Positions 35,829 through 45,291 of a DNA stretch of 64,000 nt are shown piece after piece. How positions within the stretch are numbered: the stretch's first letter is position 1; the number at the start of each line of letters is the position of its first letter. The notes beneath the pieces were generated by a model. It was not told the origin of the DNA. It saw nothing but the letters and a program-made list of their open reading frames with translations, and ran no database searches. Origin of the DNA: a bacterium (lineage in GTDB: Bacteria; Patescibacteriota; Gracilibacteria; UBA1369; PNNO01); the NCBI GenBank assembly GCA_013824265.1, contig PNNO01000002.1, forward strand, positions 109,309 through 173,308, read 5' to 3'. The position numbers were made by a program, and so were the translations under genes.

Positions 35829-37889
35829 TTATTCGGCAGCGGGTTCTTCGGCGACTCCCGGACCCACCATAACCTTTGCAGGAATAGCATTGTATGCGCT
35901 GTAAATTGTTTCCGTAAGCTTCTCTCCACCTTTTACCAGATGGCGATACCAGGTAACATTAAAGCCTGTATGTGCTGCTGCAACCTGAACTCTTGTACCG
36001 GGCGCCATAGCAGGATTTTCTACTACAATTGCCGGTCCCGGACCATAATATCCGCTTTGATAAGGACCTTCCAATTCAACGGTTCTTCCATCGTCGGTTC
36101 CGTAAAACTTAAAATATGCCTGTGTTCCGTCCGTATAAGCCTGGATTAAAATATGCCCCGGCGTATCGTTTATAAACCTTACGTCATGAATTCCTATATA
36201 AATTGTGGCATCAAGTCCATAGCCGTAAATTTGAGCGTAGTATGACACCGCATAAGAGTGTGGCGATCTTTCCACTATCGGAAGTCCTGTTACCAAGGCG
36301 GCGTGATAAATGGTCGAAGAAACCTGACAAAGCCCTCCTCCGTATTCCGGGATTGTTCCTTCGGCCTTAATTACAAGTTCCGGCAAATATCCTCCGGAAG
36401 CATCAACCGGGCCGACAAATTCATTAAATGAAAACGTTTCTCCCGGCGCAATTAAAAGACCGTTATATTTATTTATTCCGACATTAATATTATGAATTCT
36501 GTTTGGGGGAGATCCCGCAAAAGCGCTTCTTCCTGTACCAATTAAAGTCTCTATTCCAAGCGATTTTAAGTCTTCGGAAACCTCCACGTGTGCCTTTTTT
36601 ATTTGTACCGGAATAGGCACTTCGTCGATATTTTTGTTTATGGCTAAATTAAGAGCGGAAATAAGATATTCGTCTTTTATGGTTTGTCCGTTTTCTCCTT
36701 TTCCCTCAATTATTATTTCTCCATTCTCATCTTTACTTAAGGAAACATCCTGCGGCTGGGTTTCAATAACGGGGTTTATTTCCGTCTCAACATAAGCAAG
36801 AAAAGGTGCCGGTTCAATTGTAATTTGAAGGTCTTTTGTCATTGAAAGCGGAGCGGAAAGAGCACCTGGATCTTCCTCCAATTGGCCCAAATCAAGAGAC
36901 AAAACATCTCCAACATGGAAACGACTTTGATATTCAAATTTTATCCAATCAACGTGATCGGCAAGCTTAAAATTCCAATCCCAGCTTTCATATGTAAGAT
37001 AAATTTTTTCGTATAGACGAGCCTTGATTTTTTCCATTTCCGCTTCAAGCTTTTCCTTTGTAACAAGTGGCTGCTGATCGAAAATTTTTATAGTTAGAGA
37101 CTCGGAAGAAAGAGAATTGGCACGATTTTTAATGTCCTTATAAAGTTCTCTTATATCAATTGCTTTTCCGGGTTTCTCGGGCACAACCGTTAAAGTTTCA
37201 TTTTCAAATGTAAGATAGGCGTCTTTGCTTTTTTTATCATTAAACGCAAACCGTTCTTCAATTGCTCTTTGCGCTTTTTCAATATCCACGGAAACATGAA
37301 ACGGGATCTCTTCGCCCATAATCATGGCGGCGGATATTGTGGCGATATTGGAATTTTTTAAATTTACGAATCTGATTTCCTGTATTGTGTTTCGCGGAAG
37401 AAGAGAAATTCCCAGCTCCTGCGGGGTAAAATTTTGAGTAACGCCATCAAGCATAACCGGCACGCTGGATTCCAAAAATGGCTGTCCGCGGTCCATAAGT
37501 TTATTTTGAATTTCGTCCAAAGTAAGAGCACTAACGTCCACACCGGCTACTGTTGTCCCTGGCATTGCTTTGTTGTAAAGCGAAAAAACCATGATTATTG
37601 AGGCCGTGTAAAAAATAACCGCAAGCGCCAAAATGGAAAAAACTATTATGATCGGCTTTCTGAGTTTTTTCGCGAGATTTCTTTTCTGTCTTTTTTGAAT
37701 TTTCTCTTTAACAAAGTTGACTAGTCGTTTTATTCTCCCTATCTTTTCCGGAGCTTTTGCAGGCGACGGCAGAGCCGGGACGACCTTTTTCACCAAATCA
37801 ACAACCTTTTTTATTTGCTTCTTCTGAGGTTGTTTTACTGAGGCTTTTGCTTTTTTGCCGGCCTTTTTCTTCTTCTTTTTTTGAGCCAT
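35829..37889 (-). CDS. VanW family protein with PG-binding-4-like domains
   Basis: 686 residues. A very Lys-rich cytoplasmic tail (about 1-85) is followed by one membrane helix (about 90-115, IIVFSILALAVIFYTASIIM), two PG_binding_4-like domains (KAMPGTTVAGVDVSALTLDE and after), and a VanW domain (about 450-600, GRSAFAGSPPNRIHNINVG, then PEYGGGLCQVSSTIYHAAL, HSYAVSYY). VanW proteins are extracellular envelope proteins of unknown activity. Tight with a YtxH gene seven bases upstream. Confidence 0.9.
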   Translation of the reverse strand: MAQKKKKKKAGKKAKASVKQPQKKQIKKVVDLVKKVVPALPSPAKAPEKIGRIKRLVNFVKEKIQKRQKRNLAKKLRKPIIIVFSILALAVIFYTASIIMVFSLYNKAMPGTTVAGVDVSALTLDEIQNKLMDRGQPFLESSVPVMLDGVTQNFTPQELGISLLPRNTIQEIRFVNLKNSNIATISAAMIMGEEIPFHVSVDIEKAQRAIEERFAFNDKKSKDAYLTFENETLTVVPEKPGKAIDIRELYKDIKNRANSLSSESLTIKIFDQQPLVTKEKLEAEMEKIKARLYEKIYLTYESWDWNFKLADHVDWIKFEYQSRFHVGDVLSLDLGQLEEDPGALSAPLSMTKDLQITIEPAPFLAYVETEINPVIETQPQDVSLSKDENGEIIIEGKGENGQTIKDEYLISALNLAINKNIDEVPIPVQIKKAHVEVSEDLKSLGIETLIGTGRSAFAGSPPNRIHNINVGINKYNGLLIAPGETFSFNEFVGPVDASGGYLPELVIKAEGTIPEYGGGLCQVSSTIYHAALVTGLPIVERSPHSYAVSYYAQIYGYGLDATIYIGIHDVRFINDTPGHILIQAYTDGTQAYFKFYGTDDGRTVELEGPYQSGYYGPGPAIVVENPAMAPGTRVQVAAAHTGFNVTWYRHLVKGGEKLTETIYSAYNAIPAKVMVGPGVAEEPAAE

Positions 37890-37896
37890 AAAATGG

Positions 37897-38211
37897 TTAC
37901 TTTCGTTTCAACAATTTTTTCTTAAAATAACTCCACACTTTCGCACCATTCTTTTTAGTGCTTTCTTTGGCGGCATTAAGCTCATCTCCATATTCGTGCA
38001 TGAATTTTTCACCCGCTTCTTTCCCGCGGCCGTAAACTTCTTTTCCTTTTTCTTTTAAATAATCTCTAGTTTCTTTTCCTTTTTTTGGGGCTACCGTAAG
38101 CCCAACAACGGAACCTATGGCTCCGCCGACTATAACCCCCATAACCACTCTTTCCAAAACCCCTTTTCTCTTTTTCTTCTGAGAAGCCTCGGGTTCTTTT
38201 TTATTAAACAT
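37897..38211 (-). CDS. YtxH-like membrane protein
   Basis: 104 residues. One glycine-rich membrane helix (VVMGVIVGGAIGSVVGLTVAP, about 26-46) followed by KKGKETRDYLKEKGKEVYGRGKE, the amphipathic helix of the YtxH (general stress, DUF4512-like) family. Basic tail FKKKLLKRK. Lies between RNase Y and VanW genes on the same strand. Confidence 0.82.
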   Translation of the reverse strand: MFNKKEPEASQKKKRKGVLERVVMGVIVGGAIGSVVGLTVAPKKGKETRDYLKEKGKEVYGRGKEAGEKFMHEYGDELNAAKESTKKNGAKVWSYFKKKLLKRK

Positions 38212-38225
38212 GTTTAAGAGATTAT

Positions 38226-39755
38226 TTATTTGGCGAAGTCTACAGCTTTTGTTCTGCGGATTATGTTGATTTTTATCTTGCCCGGATAGCTTAATTTACT
38301 TTCGATTTCCTTGGCGATTTCTCCGGCCATAACCTTCATTGATGCGTCACTAACTTCTTCCGGAGTAACAAGAACTCTAAGCTCTCTTCCGGCTGAAATT
38401 GCGAATGTTTTGTTTACCCCGGTATACGAAGTTGCTATTTCTTCAAGCGCTCTTAAACGCTCTATATACCTATCGATTGACTCCTGACGTGCTCCGGGGC
38501 GGCCGGCAGAAATGGCGTCCGCCGCCATTACTATTCTGGCCTCCGCGGTTTCCGGGGTCTCCGCTTCGTGGTGGGTCCAGGCCGCATGAATTTCATCTGC
38601 AGGGAACCCGAATTTGGTCATTATTTCTCGGGTAAGCACATCGTGCGAACCTTCTATGTGTTGATCAACGGCTTTTCCAATATCATGGAAGAATGCGGCA
38701 ATTTTTGTTTTCTCCGGATCAAGTCCAAGCTCTCCGGCAAGAAGTTCGGCCATGGAAGCCACCTCAAAAGAATGAAGTAAAATATTCTGCCCATAACTTG
38801 TTCTATACTTAAGTCTTCCGATAATTTTGATTAGCTCGGGATCAAATTGCCTTTTAAAACCCATCTTTTTAACCGCTTTTTTGCCAACCTCAACAAGGTC
38901 TTGTTCAATGATTTTCTTAGATTCCTGTATAGCCTGTTTGATTTCTCTTTCCCCGATATGGCGCATTTTTACAAGCTTCTCCATTGCGATGCGCGCGACA
39001 TTTTTTCGGAGAAGGTCAAAAGTTGAAACCAAAATCGTATTTGGCTCATCATTAAAAATAACATCAACATCCAAAAGTTCCTCAAAAAGAATTATGTTTT
39101 CGGCATTTCTTCCAACAACTCTGGCCTTGGCGTCGTCGTGTTGAACCACAATTTTTGCGTCTTTTTTCTCAACGGAAGATGTATCCGTATATTTTTGAAT
39201 CGAACTTTTTAGAATATTTTTCGCGATTTTTTCAGAGTTCTCAATTGCATAATCTATTTTTTTCTTTATATGCGCCGCCTCCTGCTCTGAAAGATCGGCC
39301 CTGTACTCGTTAATCAAAGAATCTTTAAGGTTTTCTATAGTTTGTCCGCATCTAACAGCCAATTTCTCTTTTATCATCTCGTCAAGTTTCGACTGCATTT
39401 CCTGAGACTTGTCTATGTCCCCCTGAAGATCAAGAATAGTTCCCCGTAAATTTGTATTCTTAACTTCTTTTTTCTCCATGGTCTCCTCTTTGAATTTCAC
39501 ATTCTGTTCAATCGTATCAATAAGAGTCTTCATTTGATCAAGCATGTCGACCGTATTTTCTTCGATATTTTTTGCTTTTTCTACGGCCTCTTCCTGTATT
39601 TGCGCCGCTTCTTTTTTGCTTTCCTCGAGTAATGCTTCAGCTTTTTCCTGAGTTCTTTTTACATCAATAAAATTCAACTTTTTGAATATAAGCTGACTTA
39701 GTACTGCGCCAACGACCGTTGCCGCGCCAATAATTAATATATCTGTAAATGCCAT
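38226..39755 (-). CDS. rny: Ribonuclease Y
   Basis: 509 residues, typical length. N-terminal membrane helix (ILIIGAATVVGAVLSQLIF), long coiled coil (about 35-190), KH domain with DDAKARVVGRNAENIILFEELL, and an HD domain with SFEVASMAELLAGEL and the HD motif AFFHDIGKAVDQH, later AWTHHEAETPE. It starts mRNA decay from the membrane. A PSP1/RicT homologue in this window is a possible partner. Confidence 0.95.
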   Translation of the reverse strand: MAFTDILIIGAATVVGAVLSQLIFKKLNFIDVKRTQEKAEALLEESKKEAAQIQEEAVEKAKNIEENTVDMLDQMKTLIDTIEQNVKFKEETMEKKEVKNTNLRGTILDLQGDIDKSQEMQSKLDEMIKEKLAVRCGQTIENLKDSLINEYRADLSEQEAAHIKKKIDYAIENSEKIAKNILKSSIQKYTDTSSVEKKDAKIVVQHDDAKARVVGRNAENIILFEELLDVDVIFNDEPNTILVSTFDLLRKNVARIAMEKLVKMRHIGEREIKQAIQESKKIIEQDLVEVGKKAVKKMGFKRQFDPELIKIIGRLKYRTSYGQNILLHSFEVASMAELLAGELGLDPEKTKIAAFFHDIGKAVDQHIEGSHDVLTREIMTKFGFPADEIHAAWTHHEAETPETAEARIVMAADAISAGRPGARQESIDRYIERLRALEEIATSYTGVNKTFAISAGRELRVLVTPEEVSDASMKVMAGEIAKEIESKLSYPGKIKINIIRRTKAVDFAK

Positions 39756-39848
39756 CGTATGTTTGTAATGCGCGGTTATTGTAGCGTCCTTTCATGAAGA
39801 AAGCAATCGTGGTATGGTTAAAAATGAGATATTTCTAACCCCTCATTT

Positions 39849-40235
39849 ATGGAGCTTTCTTTGTTCCTTGCCCAAGTGATCGGAGTGGTACTTTTCATCG
39901 TTGGGTTCGGGTTTATTTGCAATGCTAAGCACTATCAAAAAGCGTTCGTGGCGATTTTGAAAAATGAAGGGATTATACTTTTTTCCTCAATGTTTGCGCT
40001 TATTCTGGGAACCGTTATTGTTTTAACCCACAACATTTGGGAAATGAGCTGGGTTGTGATCATCACAATTTTCGGATGGGTCGGCCTTGTTAAAGGATTT
40101 TCATTGGCGGTTTTTCCAAAGTCGGTTACAAAAATGTCTTCTTTAATGCTAAAAACTGCGGGAATGTTTAGATTAGCCGGAGTGTTCTTTATGCTTTTCG
40201 GCGGAACGATGCTTTACTTTGGATTCTTCGGGTAA
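39849..40235 (+). CDS. Small four-helix membrane protein, unknown
   Basis: 128 residues with about four hydrophobic helices (SLFLAQVIGVVLFIVGFGFI, IILFSSMFALILGTVIVL, MSWVVIITIFGWVGLVKGF and MFRLAGVFFMLFGGTMLYFGF). It resembles small integral membrane proteins seen in CPR genomes; no function can be assigned. Followed by a repeat region. Confidence 0.75.
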   Translation: MELSLFLAQVIGVVLFIVGFGFICNAKHYQKAFVAILKNEGIILFSSMFALILGTVIVLTHNIWEMSWVVIITIFGWVGLVKGFSLAVFPKSVTKMSSLMLKTAGMFRLAGVFFMLFGGTMLYFGFFG

Positions 40236-40248
40236 AGCGCGGGAGTGT

Positions 40249-40373
40249 GGAAGGTTGCCGAGAGATGCCTCCGGGGGACGTATCAAAAACGCTGTCTTTT
40301 TGACATACATTTTGAGAGTAGTCTCGCAGAACAACCTTGTCCGAGGAGCGTATCAAGAGCATTGTCTTTTTGA
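40249..40373 (+). repeat. Two tandem copies of the TATCAAAAA/TTTTTGATA dispersed hairpin repeat
   Basis: Copy one (about 40279-40313) has TATCAAAAA, loop CGCTGTC, TTTTTGACATA; copy two (about 40349-40373) has TATCAAGAGCATTGTC then TTTTTGAC. They are flanked by AAGGTTG (from 40251) and CAACCTT (to 40338), which pair over the first copy, and by GAGAGTAGTCTCG. Related copies lie at 50950-50989, 61945-61980 and 62278-62330. Confidence 0.7.
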
Positions 40374-40377
40374 CGAA

Positions 40378-40406
40378 TTGGGCAATTTGTGGTATTATAT
40401 TATAAT
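40378..40406 (+). promoter_or_regulatory. Promoter for the 211-residue unknown gene
   Basis: TTGGGC (40378-40383), 17 bases and a perfect TATAAT (40401-40406), 31 bases before the start codon and directly after the dispersed repeat. Confidence 0.6.
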
Positions 40407-40437
40407 TGTCATTGTATAAATATAACCACAATTTTTT

Positions 40438-41073
40438 ATGAATGATGATAAAAATTTAACTCACGAAGAACAAAAAGAAGCCCCTATCCTTCTTAATGCG
40501 CCTGACAATCCGCTGTTGCCGGAGCAAAAAGATGTCGAGGGAATTACGTCGGACTCTCAGCAAAAAGTAAGCGATGTTGTTTCCAGTTTGAGTGAGCCCG
40601 TAAAGCTTACAGACGAAGACAGGCAATTTTTACTGGACCTTGATAATCAAAACTCATCCATTAAAAAGAAAGAAAATGCCGATCGTCTTTTAAAACTAAT
40701 AAGAGGGGAGGCTCCCGAAGATAAGTTTGCGCCGACAATTGAAAAACTTGAACAACACACAAAACAATTTTTAGCCAAAAATAAAGAAAAATCTTCTGAT
40801 TTTTATCTGCCTTCCTACGCAATATGGAGGCTCTTTAAAAAGGGAAATCTTGAAAAATATGGAATATCCGATAAGGCTTTTGCGCGTGAATTTTCGTGCA
40901 ACAATTACGAGTTTTGCCCAAACTTTGTCCATGCTTATAAAGACAAGGAAGGGAAATTTTTAATAAAAGGCTGGTTTAAAGAAGAGGACCTTTCGGCCAT
41001 GGATTTGCCCGAGGAACTTGTTGAAGCCATCAAGCAGGAAATGGACAATATAGTTGAGGAAATTGCGATTTAA
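40438..41073 (+). CDS. Hypothetical acidic protein
   Basis: 211 residues. An acidic, probably disordered N-terminal third is followed by a compact region with SDFYLPSYAIWRLFKKGNL, FAREFSCNNYEFCPNFVHAY and KFLIKGWFKEEDL. No signal peptide, no membrane helix, no family recognised. It converges with the next gene, overlapping at the TTAA formed by the two stop codons. Confidence 0.7.
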   Translation: MNDDKNLTHEEQKEAPILLNAPDNPLLPEQKDVEGITSDSQQKVSDVVSSLSEPVKLTDEDRQFLLDLDNQNSSIKKKENADRLLKLIRGEAPEDKFAPTIEKLEQHTKQFLAKNKEKSSDFYLPSYAIWRLFKKGNLEKYGISDKAFAREFSCNNYEFCPNFVHAYKDKEGKFLIKGWFKEEDLSAMDLPEELVEAIKQEMDNIVEEIAI

Positions 41074-41498
41074 TTCTTAAGTAAAACCACGCTACGAAGA
41101 GCTTCTAAATCCGCTTCCTCGATGCGCTTTTCATGGGTGATTTTCTTGTACACAATATCCATAATTGTCGCGGAAACGGCAGAATTAAAGCCAAGTTTTT
41201 TGAAAGTTTCGGCGCTTAGAAGTCCATTTTCAAAAGCGGTACTAACCAATTTCTCCAAGGCAAAAAGTAGCTGCGGACCTTCTTTGTCCGGACCTTCTAT
41301 TACAGAATCAACTGTTGTTTTTAATTTTTTCAGATTTCCAAAAGCATAATCTTCCTCGCTTTCCAGAACAGACAAAACTTCAGACCTTGTTGCCCCCGTA
41401 GTTGCCGGGGCCGGGCTTTGACCGTAGCCAAATTTTAGTTTGCCGTTTTCATACATTGTAACTACCTCTCTTCTATCATGATCGCTTGTTTCAGTCAT
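41070..41498 (-). CDS. Hypothetical protein
   Basis: 142 residues, mostly helical after about 40. It contains VLSVLESEEDYAFGNLKKLK, LLFALEKLVSTAFENGLLSAETF and SATIMDIVYKKITHEKRIEEADLEALRSVV. No recognisable family or membrane segment. It follows the tmRNA gene on the same strand and converges with the gene to its left. Confidence 0.65.
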   Translation of the reverse strand: MTETSDHDRREVVTMYENGKLKFGYGQSPAPATTGATRSEVLSVLESEEDYAFGNLKKLKTTVDSVIEGPDKEGPQLLFALEKLVSTAFENGLLSAETFKKLGFNSAVSATIMDIVYKKITHEKRIEEADLEALRSVVLLKN

Positions 41499-41527
41499 AT
41501 AAAAATGTGTTAGTGTAAGTCAAATTT

Positions 41528-41958
41528 TGGTGGAGATGCCGGGAGTCGAACCCGGGTGCAATGGCCGAAACGATAAGCTTCTACAATCATAGTTTGTTTT
41601 AGTTACGTCGATTGGCATAAAAAACGAACAAAAGCGCCAAAGGCCGGTCGGTTCTTTATATTTCGAGTCTACTGAAAACCGTAACAGAAGAGTCTAGCCC
41701 AATAATATGACGCCTTTACGGATCATCAGGCTTCAGCCGTAAAGACGAAGGCGCACAAAAGGCACCTAGGAAAACCAAGTTAGCTTATGCAAATGCCATA
41801 GCTGGAGCAAGTCCATACTGAGCACGGTAAGCCAAGCTTGATTCTGATACTGATTTAGCATCTAAATTTGCGCTGGACGGATATGTGGGGGGACAGCGCG
41901 ACCCCCAGATTGCGACTTAGCATTCCAATTGACCAATGTCGAATGCCAATACATCCCC
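41528..41958 (-). ncRNA. ssrA: tmRNA
   Basis: 431 nt. The 5' end GGGGATG (41952-41958) pairs with CATCTCC at the 3' end, followed by discriminator A and CCA (41528-41531). The tRNA-like part has the T arm CCCGGGTTCGACTCCCGG and near the 5' end TGGCATTCGAC, as in other tmRNAs. The open frame near 41780-41870 reads a tag starting ANLDAKS and ending GLAPAMAFA before TAA, about 28 codons if resumed at GCA. That is long for a tag and does not end in the usual ALAA. Confidence 0.9.
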
Positions 41959-42024
41959 AAATTATTAAAGATCCAGTCGCCCAATAGCGAGCGGCTCTTA
42001 TCATCGCACCTTTTATGGAATTTG

Positions 42025-45000
42025 TCAAACGTCGCTGATGGACTTCTGAAGCTTTTTTACGTTTTCCTTTATTTCGTCAAACCAGTGCACGCCCAGTTCC
42101 TCGATTGGAATTTTTAGCTTTGTTCCGCTGATAAGCCACTTTGAATTATGCTCAAGGAGATTCATTATGTTCGCCGGTTTCACGCGACCGGACATTGAAA
42201 GCACAATCTGTTTTCCCTCCGCCATATGCATATTTTCCGCCTTAATATTCGTAAGTCCGGAATTTTTAGCTTCAATTTTAAGCTCAAGAACTTTAAATAA
42301 ATTGTATACCTCGTTAGGCATTTTTCCGTATTCCTCAACCATTTCTTCGTGCAGCTCCTTAAGGTAAGGCAGGTTGTCCGCCGAAGAAAGTTTTTGATAC
42401 GCGTTAATTTTATCTTTCGCATTAACAATGTAGTTGTCCGGAATAAAGGCTGAAATAGGAAGTTCGATTGATACATCCGCGATCTCTTCCCCTTCCTTGC
42501 CGGCCTCGATTCTTCCGGCTTTAAGATCTTCAACCGCCTTGTTGAGCATGCGGATAAAGTGGGAAACTCCAACGACGTTGATTACTCCGTGCTGGTTCGC
42601 GCCAAGGATGTCTCCCGCGCCTCGGATTTCAAGATCTTTCATTGCTATTTGGAAGCCGCTTCCAAGGTCTGACGCTTCAACTATGGCGCGAAGTCTTTTT
42701 TTCGCGTCAAGTTTTAACCGCTGACCCTGATACAAGAAATACGCATAGGCTTGCGTTTTTCCACGACCCACACGTCCGCGCAACTGGTAAAGCTGGGAAA
42801 GTCCAAATCGTTCCGCGTTGTTAACTATCAACGTGTTTGCATTTGAAAGATCAATTCCATTTTCAATAATTGTGGAACTTACAAGAACGTCAAATTTATG
42901 TTCTTTAAAATTAATTATGGTTTCTTCAAGATCTCCGCTTCCAAGTTTTCCGTGAGCCACTCCAAACCTGCCCTCGGGAATAAGTTTTCTTAATCTTTCC
43001 GCAACTCCGTCTATGGTCTGAACTCTGTTGTGGAGGAAATAAACCTGACCGTGTCTTTTTATCTCATTTAAAATTGCCTCTCTTACAAGCGCGTCCGAAT
43101 ATCTTCTAACCTCCGTAATAATCGGCAACCTTCCCGGAGGGGCGGTTGTAATCGTGGTGATATCCCGTAATTTATTCAAACAAATATTTAACGTTCGCGG
43201 AATCGGCGTGGCGGTTAAAGTTAAAATATCCACTTCGCTTTTCATCTCCTTTAATTTCTCTTTTTGCTTAACTCCAAACCGTTGTTCTTCATCAACAACA
43301 ACAAGTCCCAGATCTTTAAATTTAATATCCGGTTGAAGCAATCTGTGCGTTCCTATAACGATATCAACCTCTCCGCGCTCAAGTTTTTTAAGTATCTCCA
43401 ACTGCTCTTTGTGTGTTTTAAATCTGCTTAACATCTCAACCCGTATATCAAAATCATCCATTCTTTTCTTAAAAGATCTGTAGTGCTGATCGGCCAAAAT
43501 TGTAATCGGCGAAATAAGCGCAACCTGTTTTTTGCTCTGCACCGCCTTAAAAGCCGCGCGCATTGCAACTTCGGTTTTTCCAAATCCAACGTCTCCGCAA
43601 ATAAGACGATCCATCGGGACATCCTTTTCCATATCCTCTTTGACATCGTTAATCGCCTTAATCTGCCCCGGAGTTTCTTCGTACTGAAATGTGGCCTCAA
43701 ATTTAGCCTGTAGATCGATGTCTTTTTTAAACTTGGTACCTTTAGCGTTTTTTCTTTTTGCGTACAAAATAAGCAATTCCTTGGCTATTTTTTCGGTTTC
43801 TTTCTTAACTCTGGTCGTGATAGTTGTCCATTCGGCCGAACCAAGCCTTGTAAGTTTTGGCAAATGTTCGTCGGCCCCAATGTATTTGTTGATTTTTTCC
43901 GCCTGATCAATCGGCACAAATAATTTGTCGTTCTCCGCGTATCCAAGTTTCATGTACTCACGCGTAATTCCGTCGATCGTTTTTTTATCAAGCCCCAAGA
44001 ACAGAGCGATTCCGTGATCCGCATGCACAACGTAATCTCCGGGTTTAAGCCCCGTTAAGAAGTCCAAATATACCTTTTGATTAAACGTTTTTTTGGCTTC
44101 TTCCTTAAAAGAAATTACGTCGCGATCCGTTAAAAACAAAAGTTTTAATTCCGGATTTTGAAAAGGTTTTGGAAATAAATCTTCCTTTTCCAAAGTATAA
44201 ATATGCAAAAAAGCATTTCTCTCCGAAGACAAACTCAGTTCTTTTGGATTATCCAAAAACGGAACATTGTTTTCATTTAAAATATTTTTTATCTCGTCTT
44301 CGTTTTTTGTAAAAATCACAATCTTCCATCTGTCAGCCTGTTTTGAACGTATATCGGTTATAAAATCATATATGTCCCGATACTTTAAAACCGAAAGATA
44401 GTGCAAATGTTTATGCTCCTCAACGTCCTCGTTAAAAGTCGTAAATCTTAAAGAAGCGGACTTCGCGTAGGCTTCTTCCATCATCAAATTCCAAGCCGAG
44501 AAAAAGTCGTCTATAACATCAACTTCGTCCTCAACAAGAAGCGTGTTTTCATCAAGATAATCAACTAAAACGCCGGTATCCTGACTTATGTTTATTGGAT
44601 ATATCTCCTGTTTTTTTAATTTTTTTATGGATTTTTTGCCGTTTTCCTGTTCAAAAAAATCAAGCATTTCAACGCTATCAAAAGCAAGTTCAATCCTAAC
44701 CGGGTAATCACTGTTAACCGGGAAAATTGTTAAAATTTCTCCCTGCTGGTAGTACATCCCTTTTTCCAAAAAGTCGCCCGGAGCAACCTTGTATCCGGCA
44801 TCAACAAACGCTTCTATAAGATTAATATTTGTTAACTTGTCTCCTTCCGAAACAACTATTTTTTGTTTATCCAGCTCATATTTTGACGGAACATTTTGTA
44901 AAATTGTTTGATACGGAGCCACAACTATTTTCCTGTGCGCATCTCTTAAATGGCCAATTGTAGACAAAACTTCGGCGAAATTTCCCCTACGATCACCGTC

Positions 45001-45267
45001 AGTGTACATGTATGGGCAAATCTGCATATCGCTCCAAATTTCCAGATCCTTAACAAGGTTTTCCTGCTCGGAGGGGTCGTTAATAACCCATAAAACCTTT
45101 TTGTACTCGGGGAATTTTTTTAAAAGTTCAAAAACTATAAAAGCTTTTGTTGTTGAATTACCCGCCCCGCTTAACGATATATTTTTTTGTTTATAAAAAA
45201 GATCCAAAACACGTACATTCTGGGCAGTTCCAAAAAAGGACTGTAATTTCTGATCTTTCGGCGCCAA
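42025..45267 (-). CDS. mfd: Transcription-repair coupling factor
   Basis: 1080 residues from a TTG start; a stop lies four codons upstream and no early Met exists. UvrB-like N-terminal region, CarD-like RNA polymerase-interacting domain (GDYVVHADHGIALFLGLDKK, about 420-490), SF2 helicase motifs GDVGFGKTEVAMRAAF, VVDEEQRFGVKQKEKL, TLTATPIPRT, QLRGRVGRG, and the C-terminal TRCF domain. It removes stalled RNA polymerase and recruits UvrA. Lies 24 bases after dnaN on the same strand. Confidence 0.95.
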   Translation of the reverse strand: MAPKDQKLQSFFGTAQNVRVLDLFYKQKNISLSGAGNSTTKAFIVFELLKKFPEYKKVLWVINDPSEQENLVKDLEIWSDMQICPYMYTDGDRRGNFAEVLSTIGHLRDAHRKIVVAPYQTILQNVPSKYELDKQKIVVSEGDKLTNINLIEAFVDAGYKVAPGDFLEKGMYYQQGEILTIFPVNSDYPVRIELAFDSVEMLDFFEQENGKKSIKKLKKQEIYPINISQDTGVLVDYLDENTLLVEDEVDVIDDFFSAWNLMMEEAYAKSASLRFTTFNEDVEEHKHLHYLSVLKYRDIYDFITDIRSKQADRWKIVIFTKNEDEIKNILNENNVPFLDNPKELSLSSERNAFLHIYTLEKEDLFPKPFQNPELKLLFLTDRDVISFKEEAKKTFNQKVYLDFLTGLKPGDYVVHADHGIALFLGLDKKTIDGITREYMKLGYAENDKLFVPIDQAEKINKYIGADEHLPKLTRLGSAEWTTITTRVKKETEKIAKELLILYAKRKNAKGTKFKKDIDLQAKFEATFQYEETPGQIKAINDVKEDMEKDVPMDRLICGDVGFGKTEVAMRAAFKAVQSKKQVALISPITILADQHYRSFKKRMDDFDIRVEMLSRFKTHKEQLEILKKLERGEVDIVIGTHRLLQPDIKFKDLGLVVVDEEQRFGVKQKEKLKEMKSEVDILTLTATPIPRTLNICLNKLRDITTITTAPPGRLPIITEVRRYSDALVREAILNEIKRHGQVYFLHNRVQTIDGVAERLRKLIPEGRFGVAHGKLGSGDLEETIINFKEHKFDVLVSSTIIENGIDLSNANTLIVNNAERFGLSQLYQLRGRVGRGKTQAYAYFLYQGQRLKLDAKKRLRAIVEASDLGSGFQIAMKDLEIRGAGDILGANQHGVINVVGVSHFIRMLNKAVEDLKAGRIEAGKEGEEIADVSIELPISAFIPDNYIVNAKDKINAYQKLSSADNLPYLKELHEEMVEEYGKMPNEVYNLFKVLELKIEAKNSGLTNIKAENMHMAEGKQIVLSMSGRVKPANIMNLLEHNSKWLISGTKLKIPIEELGVHWFDEIKENVKKLQKSISDV

Positions 45268-45291
45268 TATTACTCGTTAAAACTGAAGGAG

